Shown: positions 26,389 through 35,457, counted from the stretch's first letter. The stretch is 64,000 nucleotides of DNA from Bradyrhizobium sp. WSM3983 (GCF_000473045.1 NZ_AXAY01000016.1:124180-188179), one strand, 5' to 3'. The notes: generated by a model from the letters alone, not told the origin. Made by a program: numbers and translations.

Positions 26389-28086
26389 ATGAGATTTACG
26401 GTCAAGGCAAAGCTTGCCAGCGCTTTTGGCGCCATCATTGTCCTGTCCATGGTGGCAGGAGGCGTGGCCTACATGAAGCTCGGCGACATGATGGCGACCG
26501 CCGACAGCATGGTCCTGCGCGCCACGCGTATGGAGAAGGCGACGCAGATCGAGAAAGACATTCTGCTCCAGCTTCGTGCGGAGAAAAACTCCATTCTCGG
26601 CACGGAAGCCCAGGCCGAACAGTTCGCCGCCGATGCAGTCAAGCTTCGCGAAAATGCGACAAAGACCAAGGACGAGGTTTATGCGCTGGCGAGCGAAGGC
26701 GGCAAGAAGCTCCTCGACAGCTTCGTTGTGGCCTACGCCAAGATGAATGCCTACCAGGAAGAGACGATCAGGCTGGGCAAGATCGACAAGGCCAAGGCGA
26801 CAGAGCGCTCGATGGGTGACGGCCGCAAGGTCGTCGCCGACGCGATGGAAGCGATGGGCGCCTATGTCATCAACACGAAGCGGCAGATGGCGGAGCAGGC
26901 GGTCCAGTCCAAGGCGGAAGGCCAACAGGCGCAATTCATGCTGATGAGCGTGATCGGGGTCTCGCTTGCCGTGGCTGTTGCCGCGGCGCTCTGGATTTCG
27001 ATCAGCATCAGCCGTTCGCTGGGGCGTGCGGTCGGTCTCGCGGGCGCAGTCGCCGCTGGCGATCTCAACCAGACCATTCCCTCTGCCAGCAATGACGAGG
27101 TCGGCGATCTCATCAAATCGCTGAACGTGATGGTCGAGAAGCTCCGGCAGATCGTCGCCGAAGCGCTCACCGCCGCCCAGAACGTCTCCGCCGGCAGCCA
27201 GGAGCTCTCGGCCAGCGCCGAGCAGCTCTCGCAGGGCGCGACCGAGCAGGCCTCGTCCGCCGAGGAAGCGTCGTCCTCGATGGAAGAGATGGCCTCGAAT
27301 GTGAAGCAGAACGCCGACAACGCCAACCAGACCGAGAAGATCGCGGCGCAGTCGGCCAAGGACGCGGAAGCCAGCGGTGTCGCAGTCGGCCGTGCCGTCC
27401 AGGCGATGCAGACCATCGCCGAGAAGATCACCATCGTGCAGGAGATCGCGCGCCAGACCGACCTGCTCGCGCTGAACGCCGCGGTCGAAGCCGCCCGCGC
27501 CGGCGAGCACGGCAAGGGCTTTGCCGTGGTTGCCTCCGAGGTCCGCAAGCTCGCCGAGCGCAGCCAGGCTGCCGCAGCCGACATCGGCACACTGTCGAGC
27601 GAGACCGTGAAGGTCGCGCAGGAAGCCGGCGACATGCTGTCGAAGCTCGTGCCCGACATCAAGAAGACCGCCGAGCTGGTGCAGGAAATCACCGCCGCCT
27701 GCCGCGAGCAGGATGTCGGCTCTTCGCAGATCAACCAGGCGATCCAGCAGCTCGACAAGGTCGGCCAGCAGAACGCCAGCGCCTCCGAGCAGGTGTCCTC
27801 GACCTCGGAAGAGCTCGCCTCGCAGGCCGAGCAGCTGCAGTCGACCATCTCGTTCTTCCGCATCGAGCAGGGCGGGCGCGGCGAGAGCGCCGTGTCCATG
27901 CCGATCGACCGCGCCGTCACCCAGCTCCGCAGCAAGGCGGGGCAGATGCAGGCCGCGGATCGTGGCGCGAAGAAGCCCGTACCCGCTCGCAAGCCGGCGG
28001 GCGCAATGAAGGTCGCCAATGGCGGCGGCTTCGCCTTCGACATGCATGACGGCGAAGACGACCGCGACGCCGAGTTTCAGCGCTGA
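26389..28086 (+). CDS. Methyl-accepting chemotaxis protein 1 (single HAMP)
   Basis: A 565-residue transmembrane receptor. TM1 is at about residues 9-31. A helical periplasmic sensor follows at about 32-185, of the four-helix-bundle type. TM2 is at about 187-208. A HAMP linker follows (about 209-250), then the signalling domain (about 255-490) with the hairpin tip DLLALNAAVEAARAGEHGKG. The end is a long basic and Gly-rich tail; no NWETF-type CheR-binding pentapeptide is seen. Its signalling part is nearly identical to receptor 2, but it lacks a 39-residue segment present there between HAMP and the signalling helices. Confidence 0.93.
   Translation: MRFTVKAKLASAFGAIIVLSMVAGGVAYMKLGDMMATADSMVLRATRMEKATQIEKDILLQLRAEKNSILGTEAQAEQFAADAVKLRENATKTKDEVYALASEGGKKLLDSFVVAYAKMNAYQEETIRLGKIDKAKATERSMGDGRKVVADAMEAMGAYVINTKRQMAEQAVQSKAEGQQAQFMLMSVIGVSLAVAVAAALWISISISRSLGRAVGLAGAVAAGDLNQTIPSASNDEVGDLIKSLNVMVEKLRQIVAEALTAAQNVSAGSQELSASAEQLSQGATEQASSAEEASSSMEEMASNVKQNADNANQTEKIAAQSAKDAEASGVAVGRAVQAMQTIAEKITIVQEIARQTDLLALNAAVEAARAGEHGKGFAVVASEVRKLAERSQAAAADIGTLSSETVKVAQEAGDMLSKLVPDIKKTAELVQEITAACREQDVGSSQINQAIQQLDKVGQQNASASEQVSSTSEELASQAEQLQSTISFFRIEQGGRGESAVSMPIDRAVTQLRSKAGQMQAADRGAKKPVPARKPAGAMKVANGGGFAFDMHDGEDDRDAEFQR
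27181..27867 (+). repeat. Long direct repeat, copy A (MCP signalling domain)
   Basis: A 687-base stretch that aligns without a gap to 29559-30245, offset 2378, with only scattered and mostly synonymous differences. It covers the methylation helices and the hairpin tip. Direct repeats of this size in the same orientation can recombine, deleting cheW copy 2 and one receptor, or exchange sequence by gene conversion. Confidence 0.85.
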
Positions 28087-28117
28087 CAACAAGAACCATC
28101 TGACCCTGGACTGAGCA

Positions 28118-28588
28118 ATGGCCGCAACCTCGCAATATCTGACGCTCGGGCTCGCCGGCGAGACGTTCGGCATCAGCATTCGCAACGTGCGCGAAATTCT
28201 CGACATCCGGCCGATTTCGCGCCTGCCACATGCGCCGAATTTCCTGCTCGGTATGATCGACGTGCGCGGCGCCGGCTACCCGATCGTGGATCTCCGGACC
28301 AAGCTCGGCCTCCCGGCCGTGACAGCCACCGAGGCGACCCGCATCATCATCCTCGATGTGCCGATGAAAGAGCGCCTGGTCGGCGTCGGCTTCGTCGCCG
28401 ACTGCGTGTTCGAGGTCACCGACATCGACGAGCAGGCGATCGAGCCGATCCCCGAGGTGGGCGGTAAGTGGCAGTCCGACTATGCCGCCGGCATCGGCCG
28501 CAAGGGCGAAAAGTTCGTCGTCATCTTCGACCTCGCCAAGCTGATGGCGAACGATGAGTTACCGGGCGAGGCGCCTCGCGCCGCCTGA
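28118..28588 (+). CDS. cheW: CheW adaptor, copy 2
   Basis: A 156-residue CheW-domain protein starting MAATSQYLTLGLAGETFGISI. The core LGMIDVRGAGYPIVDLRTKLGLP is typical of CheW. It lies between the two receptor genes, 31 bases after the first and 58 before the second. Its sequence is well apart from copy 1, so it is not a recent duplicate, unlike the receptors around it. It probably couples one of the flanking receptors to CheA. Confidence 0.92.
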   Translation: MAATSQYLTLGLAGETFGISIRNVREILDIRPISRLPHAPNFLLGMIDVRGAGYPIVDLRTKLGLPAVTATEATRIIILDVPMKERLVGVGFVADCVFEVTDIDEQAIEPIPEVGGKWQSDYAAGIGRKGEKFVVIFDLAKLMANDELPGEAPRAA

Positions 28589-28646
28589 GTTTGCGAAAGT
28601 ATGCGTGGTTAAGCCTACCACCCCAATTCGAACCAACGAGACCGAC

Positions 28647-30452
28647 ATGAGATTCACCGTCAAAGCCAAGCTTGCCAGCGCCTTCGGCGTCGTCATCCTG
28701 CTGTCCATGATTGCTGGCGCCGTCGGCTATTTGAAGCTGTCGGATATGGTCAGCACCACCGAGATACTGGTCGGTCGGGCCGGCCGGATGGAAAAGGCTG
28801 CCGAGCTCAAGGAAGGCGTGTTGTTCCTGGTGCGCTCAGAGAAGAACTCGATCCTCGCGGCAAGCGATGCCGAATACGACCAGTTCGTCGCCGACCTCGC
28901 CAAGAATCGCGAAGCGCTCGCGAAATCCAAGGACGAAATCGCTGCGGCAGCCAGCGAAAGCGGCAAGAAGCTGATGGAGAATTTCTCCGTCGCATTCGCC
29001 AAGCTGAACGCCTATCAGGACGAGACGGTCAGGCTTGCGAAGACCGATAAGCCGAAGGCGCTGGACCGCTCCATGCATGACGGCCGCAAGGTCGTCGCGG
29101 ATGCGCTGGAGGCGGCTGACGGCTACATCAAGAACGTCAAGAAAAACATGGCGGAGCAGGCCGAGCAGTCGAAGCAGGACGGTGCCCGTGCCGAAATGCT
29201 GCTGATGAGCCTGGTGATTGCTTCACTGCTGATCGCCGCCGTCGCGGCCACCTGGATCGCACTCAACATCAGCCGCGCACTCGCGCAGGCCGTCGGCCTT
29301 GCCGACGCTGTTGCGATCGGCGATCTCAGCCAGAAGATCGAGTCCTCCAGCAACGACGAGATCGGCGATCTCATCAAGTCGTTGAACGCGATGACCGTCA
29401 ACCTGAATGCCACCGCGGCCCTTGCCAACCAGATCGCGCAAGGCGACCTGACCGTCGAAGCCAAGGCGCTGTCGGACAAGGATACACTCGGCCTCGCGCT
29501 CGAACGCATGGTGGAAAAGCTGCGTCAGATCGTCTCGGAAGCCCTGACCGCGGCGCAGAACGTCTCCGCCGGCAGCCAGGAGCTCTCGGCGAGCGCCGAG
29601 CAGCTCTCGCAGGGCGCGACCGAGCAGGCCTCGTCCGCCGAGGAAGCGTCGTCCTCGATGGAAGAGATGGCCTCGAACGTGAAGCAGAACGCCGACAACG
29701 CCAACCAGACCGAGAAGATCGCTGCGCAGTCGGCCAAGGACGCCGAAGCCAGCGGTGCTGCGGTCGGCCGCGCCGTCAACGCGATGCAGACCATCGCCGA
29801 GAAGATCACCATCGTGCAGGAGATCGCGCGTCAGACCGACCTCCTCGCGCTCAACGCGGCGGTCGAGGCCGCGCGCGCCGGCGAGCACGGCAAGGGCTTT
29901 GCCGTGGTCGCCTCCGAAGTGCGCAAGCTCGCCGAGCGCAGCCAGGCCGCCGCCGCCGAGATCGGCACGCTCTCGGCCGACACCGTCAAGGTCGCGCAGG
30001 AAGCAGGTTCCATGCTGTCCAAGCTCGTTCCGGACATCAAGAAGACGGCAGAGCTCGTTGAGGAGATCACCGCCGCCTGCCGCGAGCAGGACGTCGGCTC
30101 GGCCCAGATCAACCAGGCGATCCAGCAGCTCGACAAGGTCGGCCAGCAGAACGCCAGCGCCTCGGAGCAGGTGTCCTCGACCTCGGAAGAACTCGCCTCG
30201 CAGGCCGAGCAGCTTCAGTCGACGATCGCCTATTTCCGCATCGAGCACGGCGGCAAGAGCCATGCCCCGGCACCGATCGACCGGGCCGTCAGTCAGCTCC
30301 GTACCAAGGCTGCGACCATGGCGGCGGCCGAGCGTCCCGCCAAGAAGCCGCAGGCCAAGCCGGCGCGCGCCATGAAGGCCGCGGGCGGTGGCGGCTTTGC
30401 TTTCGACATGAACGACGGTGAGGATGATCGGGACGCCGATTTTCAGCGCTGA
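28647..30452 (+). CDS. Methyl-accepting chemotaxis protein 2 (extended HAMP region)
   Basis: A 601-residue receptor with the same layout as receptor 1: TM1 (about 9-31), periplasmic helical sensor (about 32-190), TM2 (about 190-212), HAMP, signalling domain and basic tail. It carries 39 extra residues (codons 29394-29510), reading TVNLNATAAL ... LALERM, which resemble a second HAMP unit. The sensor is diverged from that of receptor 1, while the signalling domain is almost the same. The ATG at 28647 (MRFTVKAKL, as in receptor 1) was chosen over the longer frame from 28554, which overlaps cheW. Confidence 0.93.
   Translation: MRFTVKAKLASAFGVVILLSMIAGAVGYLKLSDMVSTTEILVGRAGRMEKAAELKEGVLFLVRSEKNSILAASDAEYDQFVADLAKNREALAKSKDEIAAAASESGKKLMENFSVAFAKLNAYQDETVRLAKTDKPKALDRSMHDGRKVVADALEAADGYIKNVKKNMAEQAEQSKQDGARAEMLLMSLVIASLLIAAVAATWIALNISRALAQAVGLADAVAIGDLSQKIESSSNDEIGDLIKSLNAMTVNLNATAALANQIAQGDLTVEAKALSDKDTLGLALERMVEKLRQIVSEALTAAQNVSAGSQELSASAEQLSQGATEQASSAEEASSSMEEMASNVKQNADNANQTEKIAAQSAKDAEASGAAVGRAVNAMQTIAEKITIVQEIARQTDLLALNAAVEAARAGEHGKGFAVVASEVRKLAERSQAAAAEIGTLSADTVKVAQEAGSMLSKLVPDIKKTAELVEEITAACREQDVGSAQINQAIQQLDKVGQQNASASEQVSSTSEELASQAEQLQSTIAYFRIEHGGKSHAPAPIDRAVSQLRTKAATMAAAERPAKKPQAKPARAMKAAGGGGFAFDMNDGEDDRDADFQR
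29559..30245 (+). repeat. Long direct repeat, copy B (MCP signalling domain)
   Basis: Second copy of the 687-base block at 27181-27867, in the same orientation and with no insertion or deletion between them. Confidence 0.85.
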
Positions 30453-30584
30453 GATTTCCGGGGATAGGTTCGCGCCCCGGGGCGGGCCTGTCCTCCTGCT
30501 GTTGTGTAAAGGCGCAGGATTCAAAATGGCCCGGTTGGCCCGACATTCATTGCATGCGGGCCTTCAGGGCCGGGGCAGGCGGCC

Positions 30585-31439
30585 ATGATGCCGGCCGCGC
30601 TGAATACGGCCGTGCATCTGTCGGATCGTCATTTCCGGACCATTGCCGAACTGATCGAAGGCCAGGTCGGCATCAAGCTGCCGCAAGGCAAGCGGCTGAT
30701 GCTGGAGGGACGCCTGCACAAGCGTGTGCGCGCCCTGAACTTCTCCGACCTGAACGAATATGTCGACAACCTGTTCGAGGCCGATCATTTCAATACCGAG
30801 CTCACCCATCTCATCGACGTGGTGACGACCAACAAGACCGACTTCTTCCGCGAGCCGCAGCATTTCACCTTCATGCGGGACATTGCCATCCCGGCGCTTC
30901 TCAAGTCGCACGGCCGCAGGAACGCCAATCTGAAATTCTGGAGCTCGGCGAGCTCCACCGGCATGGAAGCCTACACCACCGCGATGGTGCTGGACGACAT
31001 GACGCGGAGCGGATCGCGGTTTCAGTATCGTATCCTTGGAACCGACATCTCGACTGCCGTGTTGCGCCTCGCCAAGATCGCGATCTACACCCGCGACGTG
31101 CTGGCGCCGGTGCCGGAGCCGTTCCTGAAGAGATATTTCCTGTCTTCGCGCGACAAGTTGCGCGGTGAGGTGCGCGTGGTGCCGGAATTGCGACGCATGA
31201 CGCATTTCATGCGGATGAACCTGATGGATCCGTCCTATCCCGTCGACCGGGACGTCGATATGATTTTCTGCCGCAACGTGCTGATCTATTTCGACAAGCC
31301 GACGCAGCGCAAGGTCGTGGAGAAGCTTTGCAGTCATCTGCGGCCGGGAGGGTATCTGCTGGTCGGACATTCCGAGTCGATGATCCACAGTTCTGTTCCG
31401 GGCCTGAAGCAAGTTCAGCCGACCATTTTCCAGGTCTGA
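30585..31439 (+). CDS. cheR: Chemotaxis protein methyltransferase CheR
   Basis: A 284-residue enzyme that methylates glutamates of the receptors using S-adenosylmethionine. The N-terminal helical domain (about 1-85) includes LPQGKRLMLEGRLHKRVRAL. The catalytic domain (about 90-280) shows FFREPQHFTFM, FWSSASSTGMEAYT (the SAM-binding loop) and DMIFCRNVLIYFDKPTQ. All are standard for CheR. The ATG at 30585 is followed at once by another Met. cheB follows after 17 bases. Confidence 0.95.
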   Translation: MMPAALNTAVHLSDRHFRTIAELIEGQVGIKLPQGKRLMLEGRLHKRVRALNFSDLNEYVDNLFEADHFNTELTHLIDVVTTNKTDFFREPQHFTFMRDIAIPALLKSHGRRNANLKFWSSASSTGMEAYTTAMVLDDMTRSGSRFQYRILGTDISTAVLRLAKIAIYTRDVLAPVPEPFLKRYFLSSRDKLRGEVRVVPELRRMTHFMRMNLMDPSYPVDRDVDMIFCRNVLIYFDKPTQRKVVEKLCSHLRPGGYLLVGHSESMIHSSVPGLKQVQPTIFQV

Positions 31440-31456
31440 TCGGGGGCGCATTCAAC

Positions 31457-32548
31457 ATGCCGAGGGAGAAAGTTCGCGTACTGATCGTGGACGATTCGGC
31501 GTCGGTGCGCCAAATTCTTCAGACGATCCTCAACGACGATCCCGATATCGAGGTGATGGCGACGGCGTCCGATCCGTTCGTCGCGGCGCGGCGTCTCCAG
31601 GACGAAATCCCTGATGTCATGATCCTCGACCTCGAGATGCCGCGCATGGACGGCATGACGTTTCTGCGCAAGATCATGGCGCAACGTCCGATCCCCGTGA
31701 TCATCTGCTCGTCGTTGACCGAGGAAGGCTCGAATGTGATGTTCGAGGCGTTCGAGGCCGGCGCGGTCGACATCGTGCCCAAGCCGAAGATCGATACCAG
31801 GCAGGCGTTGCTGGAGTGCTCCACGCGGCTGCGTGAGTCCGTGAAGTCGGCGGCGCGCGCGCGCGTCCGGCCACGCACGGAACGGCGGGTGATCGAGAAG
31901 AAGCTCACAGCCGACGCCATCATCCCGCCGCCGGTGCAGGGCAAGGTTCGGCCGACGACCGAGCGCATCGTGTGCATCGGTGCATCGACGGGGGGAACGG
32001 AAGCGCTCAACGACGTGCTCGAGATGCTGCCGGCAACCTGCCCTCCCATCCTGATCGTCCAGCATATGCCGGCGGGTTTCACGGCCGCCTTCGCCAAGCG
32101 GCTCGACGGCGTCTGCCAGATCCGCGTCAAGGAGGCGGAGGACGGCGAGCCGGTGCTGCCGGGCTGGGCCTATATCGCGCCCGGCGCCCGCCACATGCTG
32201 CTCCAGCGCATCGGTCTGCGCTATCAGGTCGCGATCAAGGACGGGCCGCCGGTGTCGCGGCATCGCCCCTCGGTCGACGTGCTGTTTCGTTCCGCGGCCC
32301 AGCATGCCGGCGCCAATGCGCTCGGCGTCATCATGACCGGCATGGGGGATGACGGCGCGCGCGGCATGCTGGAGATGCGCAAGCTTGGCGCATCGACCCG
32401 CGCGCAGGACGAAGAGAGCTCCGTGGTGTTCGGCATGCCCAAGGAAGCCATCGCCCATGGCGGGGTCGAGAAAGTGGTCTCGCTGAACCACATCCCGCGG
32501 GAGATCATGCATTGGTATCAGGCCGGACACACGGCGGCGGCGGGTTGA
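31457..32548 (+). CDS. cheB: Chemotaxis methylesterase/deamidase CheB
   Basis: A 363-residue response regulator that removes receptor methyl groups, opposing CheR. The receiver domain (about 1-125) has the Asp in VMILDLEMPRMDG. The esterase domain (about 165-355) has the catalytic Ser in CIGASTGGTEAL, the His in VQHMPAGFT and the Asp in MTGMGDDGARGM. The ATG at 31457 was chosen; the longer frame from 31328 would overlap cheR by over 100 bases. It is followed after 5 bases by the soluble receptor-like gene. Confidence 0.95.
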   Translation: MPREKVRVLIVDDSASVRQILQTILNDDPDIEVMATASDPFVAARRLQDEIPDVMILDLEMPRMDGMTFLRKIMAQRPIPVIICSSLTEEGSNVMFEAFEAGAVDIVPKPKIDTRQALLECSTRLRESVKSAARARVRPRTERRVIEKKLTADAIIPPPVQGKVRPTTERIVCIGASTGGTEALNDVLEMLPATCPPILIVQHMPAGFTAAFAKRLDGVCQIRVKEAEDGEPVLPGWAYIAPGARHMLLQRIGLRYQVAIKDGPPVSRHRPSVDVLFRSAAQHAGANALGVIMTGMGDDGARGMLEMRKLGASTRAQDEESSVVFGMPKEAIAHGGVEKVVSLNHIPREIMHWYQAGHTAAAG

Positions 32549-32553
32549 TCGCG

Positions 32554-34278
32554 ATGTCTGTACTTCCGGCCAGCACGCTGACTGATGCAATCGCCGCCGT
32601 CGAGGACGTCTCGTCGCGCATCGAGGACGTGTTCGCGCGCGTCGGCCACGAGCTCGGTCGTGGCCACATCGTCTTCAAGGAGCTGAATCAGGGTCTTGCG
32701 TCCCTCTCCGGAGAGCTCTCCGGCGCCGAGATCGAGGGCGCCGCGACTGCGCTGCAGGAGATCGCGGCGCGGCTGAGCGAGCTGGCACGGGCTTTGCCGG
32801 CCGAGAGCGCCTTGCTGGCGATGATCGGCAAGAGCACGACCGAGGCGTCCGCGCTGCTGAAGCCGCTGTTCAAGCATATCCAGATGATCACCATCATCGC
32901 GCGTAGCGCGCGGATCGAGGCGGCGTCGCTCGATGGCGACCGTGAGGGCTTTCTTGCCTTCACGCAGGAGGCCTACGATCTCGGCAGGGCCGTGCAGGGC
33001 TCGATCGAGGGCTGCGCGCGGGACCAGCAGCGTCTGTCGGAGGCGGTCGCCACCGCATCCGGCCGGCAGAAGGAGTTCGAGAGAAGCTACGGCGATCAGC
33101 TGGTCGCGGAAAGCGCCGAACTCGGTGCAGCCTATTCCGGCCTGCGCGATCAGCGCAGCAAGAGCAGCCATCTCGCCGATCTCGCCAGCGGCAGCACGCG
33201 GAAGATCGCCGAGGCGGTCGGTGGCGCGATCATTTCCCTGCAGGCCGGCGACAGCACGCGGCAGCGCCTCGAACATATCTGCCACGGCTTGCGCCTCTCG
33301 TCCGACTCCGCGCCGAGCCTCGTCCCGCAGCCGGTCGCAAGCGATGACGGCGCGCATGCGATCAGAAAGTTGCAGGCGGCCCAGCTCAGGGACGCCCAGC
33401 GCGAGTTCGGCGGCGACATCGGCCAGATCATCGGCGCGCTGTCGGCGATCCTGAATGACGCAAGCGGCGTCGTCGGTCATGGCGGCTCGCTGTTCGGTGG
33501 CGAGAGCGGCTCTTCCTCGTCGTTCCTGACCCGTATCAAGCAGACGCTGGCACAGGCTTCGACCCTGATCGGCACTTGCGAGAGCGCCGGTCGCTCGGTC
33601 GACGAGGCGCTGGCGGTTGTCGAGGATACGCTATCTAAATTCCGCCAGGCCATTGCGGGCCTTGCCGAGGCCACGGTCGATATCACGCTGATCGGCATGA
33701 ACGCGGGTCTCAAGGCGAGCCATCTCGGCAGCCGCGGCAGCGCCTTCGTCGTGATCGCCAACGAGCTCAAGGCGACCGCCGACCTGGTCTCGGCCGGCGC
33801 CGGTCGCTTGCGGCCCGTCCTCGACGGCATCGAGCGCTCCGCCAACGAATTGAGGGAGCTCCGCGTCCAGGGCGATCCGACCCAGCTCGCCAATCTAGAG
33901 CCGCAGATCCTCCAGGCGCTGCGCGAGGTCGAAGCCGGCAACGAACGGCTCGGCAAGCTGATGCGCCGGCTCGTCGACGAAGGTGCCGAGTTCGAAGGCC
34001 TGATGAATTCGGCGCAAGGCCTGATGAGCTCGCTCGGCGAGAGCTCCGCGACGTTGCCGACTGTCGCTGCGCGCCTGGAGACCGCAAGCGCAGGCACGCA
34101 GCGGCCGCAGCCGCACGACGAGGCGATGCTCGACGATCTCTTCGCGCGCTACACGATGGAGCGCGAGCGCGACGTCCACCGGGAATTTTTGCAAGCCCTC
34201 GGGCTGTCGTCGAGCGCCGCCGCCGCCCGCCGGATTGAGACGGTCGAGGCTGCTGATGACGGCATCGAATTGTTTTGA
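32554..34278 (+). CDS. Soluble receptor-like protein with two degenerate MCP tip motifs
   Basis: A 574-residue all-helical protein with no membrane helix, HAMP or sensor domain. Two segments look like worn copies of the receptor hairpin tip. ITIIARSARIEAASL then REGFLAFTQEAYDLG lies at about 112-143. ITLIGMNAGLKASHLGSRGS then AFVVIANELK lies at about 378-407. They compare with LLALNAAVEAARAGEHGKGFAVVASEVRK in the real receptors next door. It starts 5 bases after cheB, so it belongs to the operon. It may bind CheA/CheW as a cytoplasmic scaffold or decoy. That role is inference, and I know no named family for it. Confidence 0.7.
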   Translation: MSVLPASTLTDAIAAVEDVSSRIEDVFARVGHELGRGHIVFKELNQGLASLSGELSGAEIEGAATALQEIAARLSELARALPAESALLAMIGKSTTEASALLKPLFKHIQMITIIARSARIEAASLDGDREGFLAFTQEAYDLGRAVQGSIEGCARDQQRLSEAVATASGRQKEFERSYGDQLVAESAELGAAYSGLRDQRSKSSHLADLASGSTRKIAEAVGGAIISLQAGDSTRQRLEHICHGLRLSSDSAPSLVPQPVASDDGAHAIRKLQAAQLRDAQREFGGDIGQIIGALSAILNDASGVVGHGGSLFGGESGSSSSFLTRIKQTLAQASTLIGTCESAGRSVDEALAVVEDTLSKFRQAIAGLAEATVDITLIGMNAGLKASHLGSRGSAFVVIANELKATADLVSAGAGRLRPVLDGIERSANELRELRVQGDPTQLANLEPQILQALREVEAGNERLGKLMRRLVDEGAEFEGLMNSAQGLMSSLGESSATLPTVAARLETASAGTQRPQPHDEAMLDDLFARYTMERERDVHREFLQALGLSSSAAAARRIETVEAADDGIELF

Positions 34279-34285
34279 GTTTGCG

Positions 34286-34311
34286 GCCGGCGTCGCGCAT
34301 GCGGCGCCGGC
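34286..34311 (+). terminator. Candidate terminator after the chemotaxis operon
   Basis: A 7-bp GC-only stem, GCCGGCG (34286-34292) pairing with CGCCGGC (34305-34311), starts 8 bases after the stop of the last chemotaxis gene. The following bases (AATTTGACG) have only a short T stretch, so it is a weak candidate. Confidence 0.4.
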
Positions 34312-34419
34312 AATTTGACGAATTGGTTTTGCAGGGCGTTAACCGTGGCGGAATACGCGCCGTATCGGTCATTGTCGCGCCCCACAGTTGGTAGCAAATA
34401 CGTTTGAATATTACGACGG

Positions 34420-34875
34420 ATGATTTTCATGCTCAGAGACGGCAAATACGCTGCCTGGTTCAGAACCCCGCGTGGCCAGGGCACAGGCCTTGTCGAATTG
34501 GTCGAGGGGCGGATCTCGGGCCGCGACAGCTTCTTCACCTATGGCGGCTCCTACCAGGTCGATCAGCAACGTTTTACGGCCCTCCTGACCGTGAAGCGCC
34601 ATACTGAGGGAAATCCGAGCGTGTTTGGTCCTGATGAGGTCGAGGTCAATCTGACCGGCCTATGCAGCGGCGCCATGGCGACGTGCTCGGGCACCGCGCG
34701 AGAGGCGCCCGAGGTCAGGTTCGAGTGCACGCCGATCTACAGCCAGGAAGAAGCGCTGCCAGCCGACGCCAAATGCGCAGTCCTCAAGCTCAATCCCGAC
34801 AAACTGCCCAAGGGGCTCCACAGCCGGTCGCGGCCACGGTCTCCGTTCACACCCTCCAGGCCTCCCGCATCCTGA
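34420..34875 (+). CDS. GrlR-family-like protein
   Basis: A 151-residue protein. The first 100 residues follow the GrlR pattern: a DGKYAAWFRTPRGQGTGLV strand, then EGRISGRDSFFTYGGSYQVD, then FTALLTVKRHTEG and a VFGPDEVEVNLTG strand. GrlR is known as a repressor of a type III secretion regulator in enteric pathogens, and related domains occur widely in rhizobia with no assigned role. The C-terminal 40 residues are low complexity (many Ser, Arg, Pro) and may be a frameshifted or extended tail. The start is at 34420 or at the ATG at 34429. It has no type III genes around it. Confidence 0.65.
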   Translation: MIFMLRDGKYAAWFRTPRGQGTGLVELVEGRISGRDSFFTYGGSYQVDQQRFTALLTVKRHTEGNPSVFGPDEVEVNLTGLCSGAMATCSGTAREAPEVRFECTPIYSQEEALPADAKCAVLKLNPDKLPKGLHSRSRPRSPFTPSRPPAS

Positions 34876-35001
34876 TGCATTCCGCGCCTTAGCTTTGCGT
34901 TGACGCTGTTGTCGCGAAAGCACGTGAAGACGGCACCGCGGCAAGAGTGCTTTTAGATCTGAGATCTAGGTTGAGGCCCATAACAAAAGGCGGACAGGGA
35001 T

Positions 35002-35286
35002 ATGCCTCAGATCTGGATGACTTATGACGAACTCGCGACACTCAGCGGCTGTACTGCCGCCGAGGCCAGGGTGCAGGCGCTGCACCTGTCGCTCGATCGC
35101 CGCAAGAGCCGCGATGGAAACACCCGCGTCAAGCTGGACGTCGCTCTCATGGCCCGGTTCTTCGAGATCATTCGCGAAGGCGAATTCGGCCTCGATGACG
35201 CGATCACGGCACTGCGCGAAACCCACCGGCTGATGTCCGGCGGCGTCAGCTCTGATCGCGACAGCGTCAGGCGCGGGGTGGCGTAA
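35002..35286 (+). CDS. Small hypothetical protein with MerR/HTH-like character
   Basis: A 94-residue soluble protein starting MPQIWMTYDELATLSGCTAAEARVQA, a helical arrangement that resembles a short HTH (LATLSGC-AAEARVQALHLSLDRRKSRDGNTRVKL). A basic turn comes before a second helical region. No membrane or signal segment is seen. I recall similar uncharacterised proteins in Rhizobiales but cannot name a family. It may bind DNA; this is an inference. It is not closely spaced with its neighbours. Confidence 0.6.
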   Translation: MPQIWMTYDELATLSGCTAAEARVQALHLSLDRRKSRDGNTRVKLDVALMARFFEIIREGEFGLDDAITALRETHRLMSGGVSSDRDSVRRGVA

Positions 35287-35331
35287 GTCCGCCGCTCCGG
35301 CAGCAATCGGCTCCGTTCGAATCAGGCATAA

Positions 35332-35457
35332 TCATCCAGCCGGACCGCGACCCTCACCGCGACGCAGGCCGCCGACCTCTTGGCCGGCAAATGGTATGCG
35401 AACATCCATACCGCGGCCAATCCAGGCGGCGAGTTGCGCGGGCAGATGGCAAAATAG
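35332..35457 (+). pseudogene. CHRD-domain gene remnant
   Basis: A 41-codon open stretch after an in-frame TAA (35329-35331), with no start codon, ending at TAG 35455-35457. It translates to a peptide ending ADLLAGKWYANIHTAANPGG ELRGQMAK. This is the typical last part of a CHRD domain (secreted proteins with a WYVNIHTA-GGEIRGQ ending). Only the C-terminal third is present, so it is a decayed or truncated copy. Confidence 0.6.

Noticed and set aside
26326..28206. Minus-strand open frame of 626 codons over receptor 1, and a similar one at 29223-30524 over receptor 2
   Set aside because: Both are antisense images of the repeated signalling domain. They look conserved with each other only because the forward genes are near-identical.
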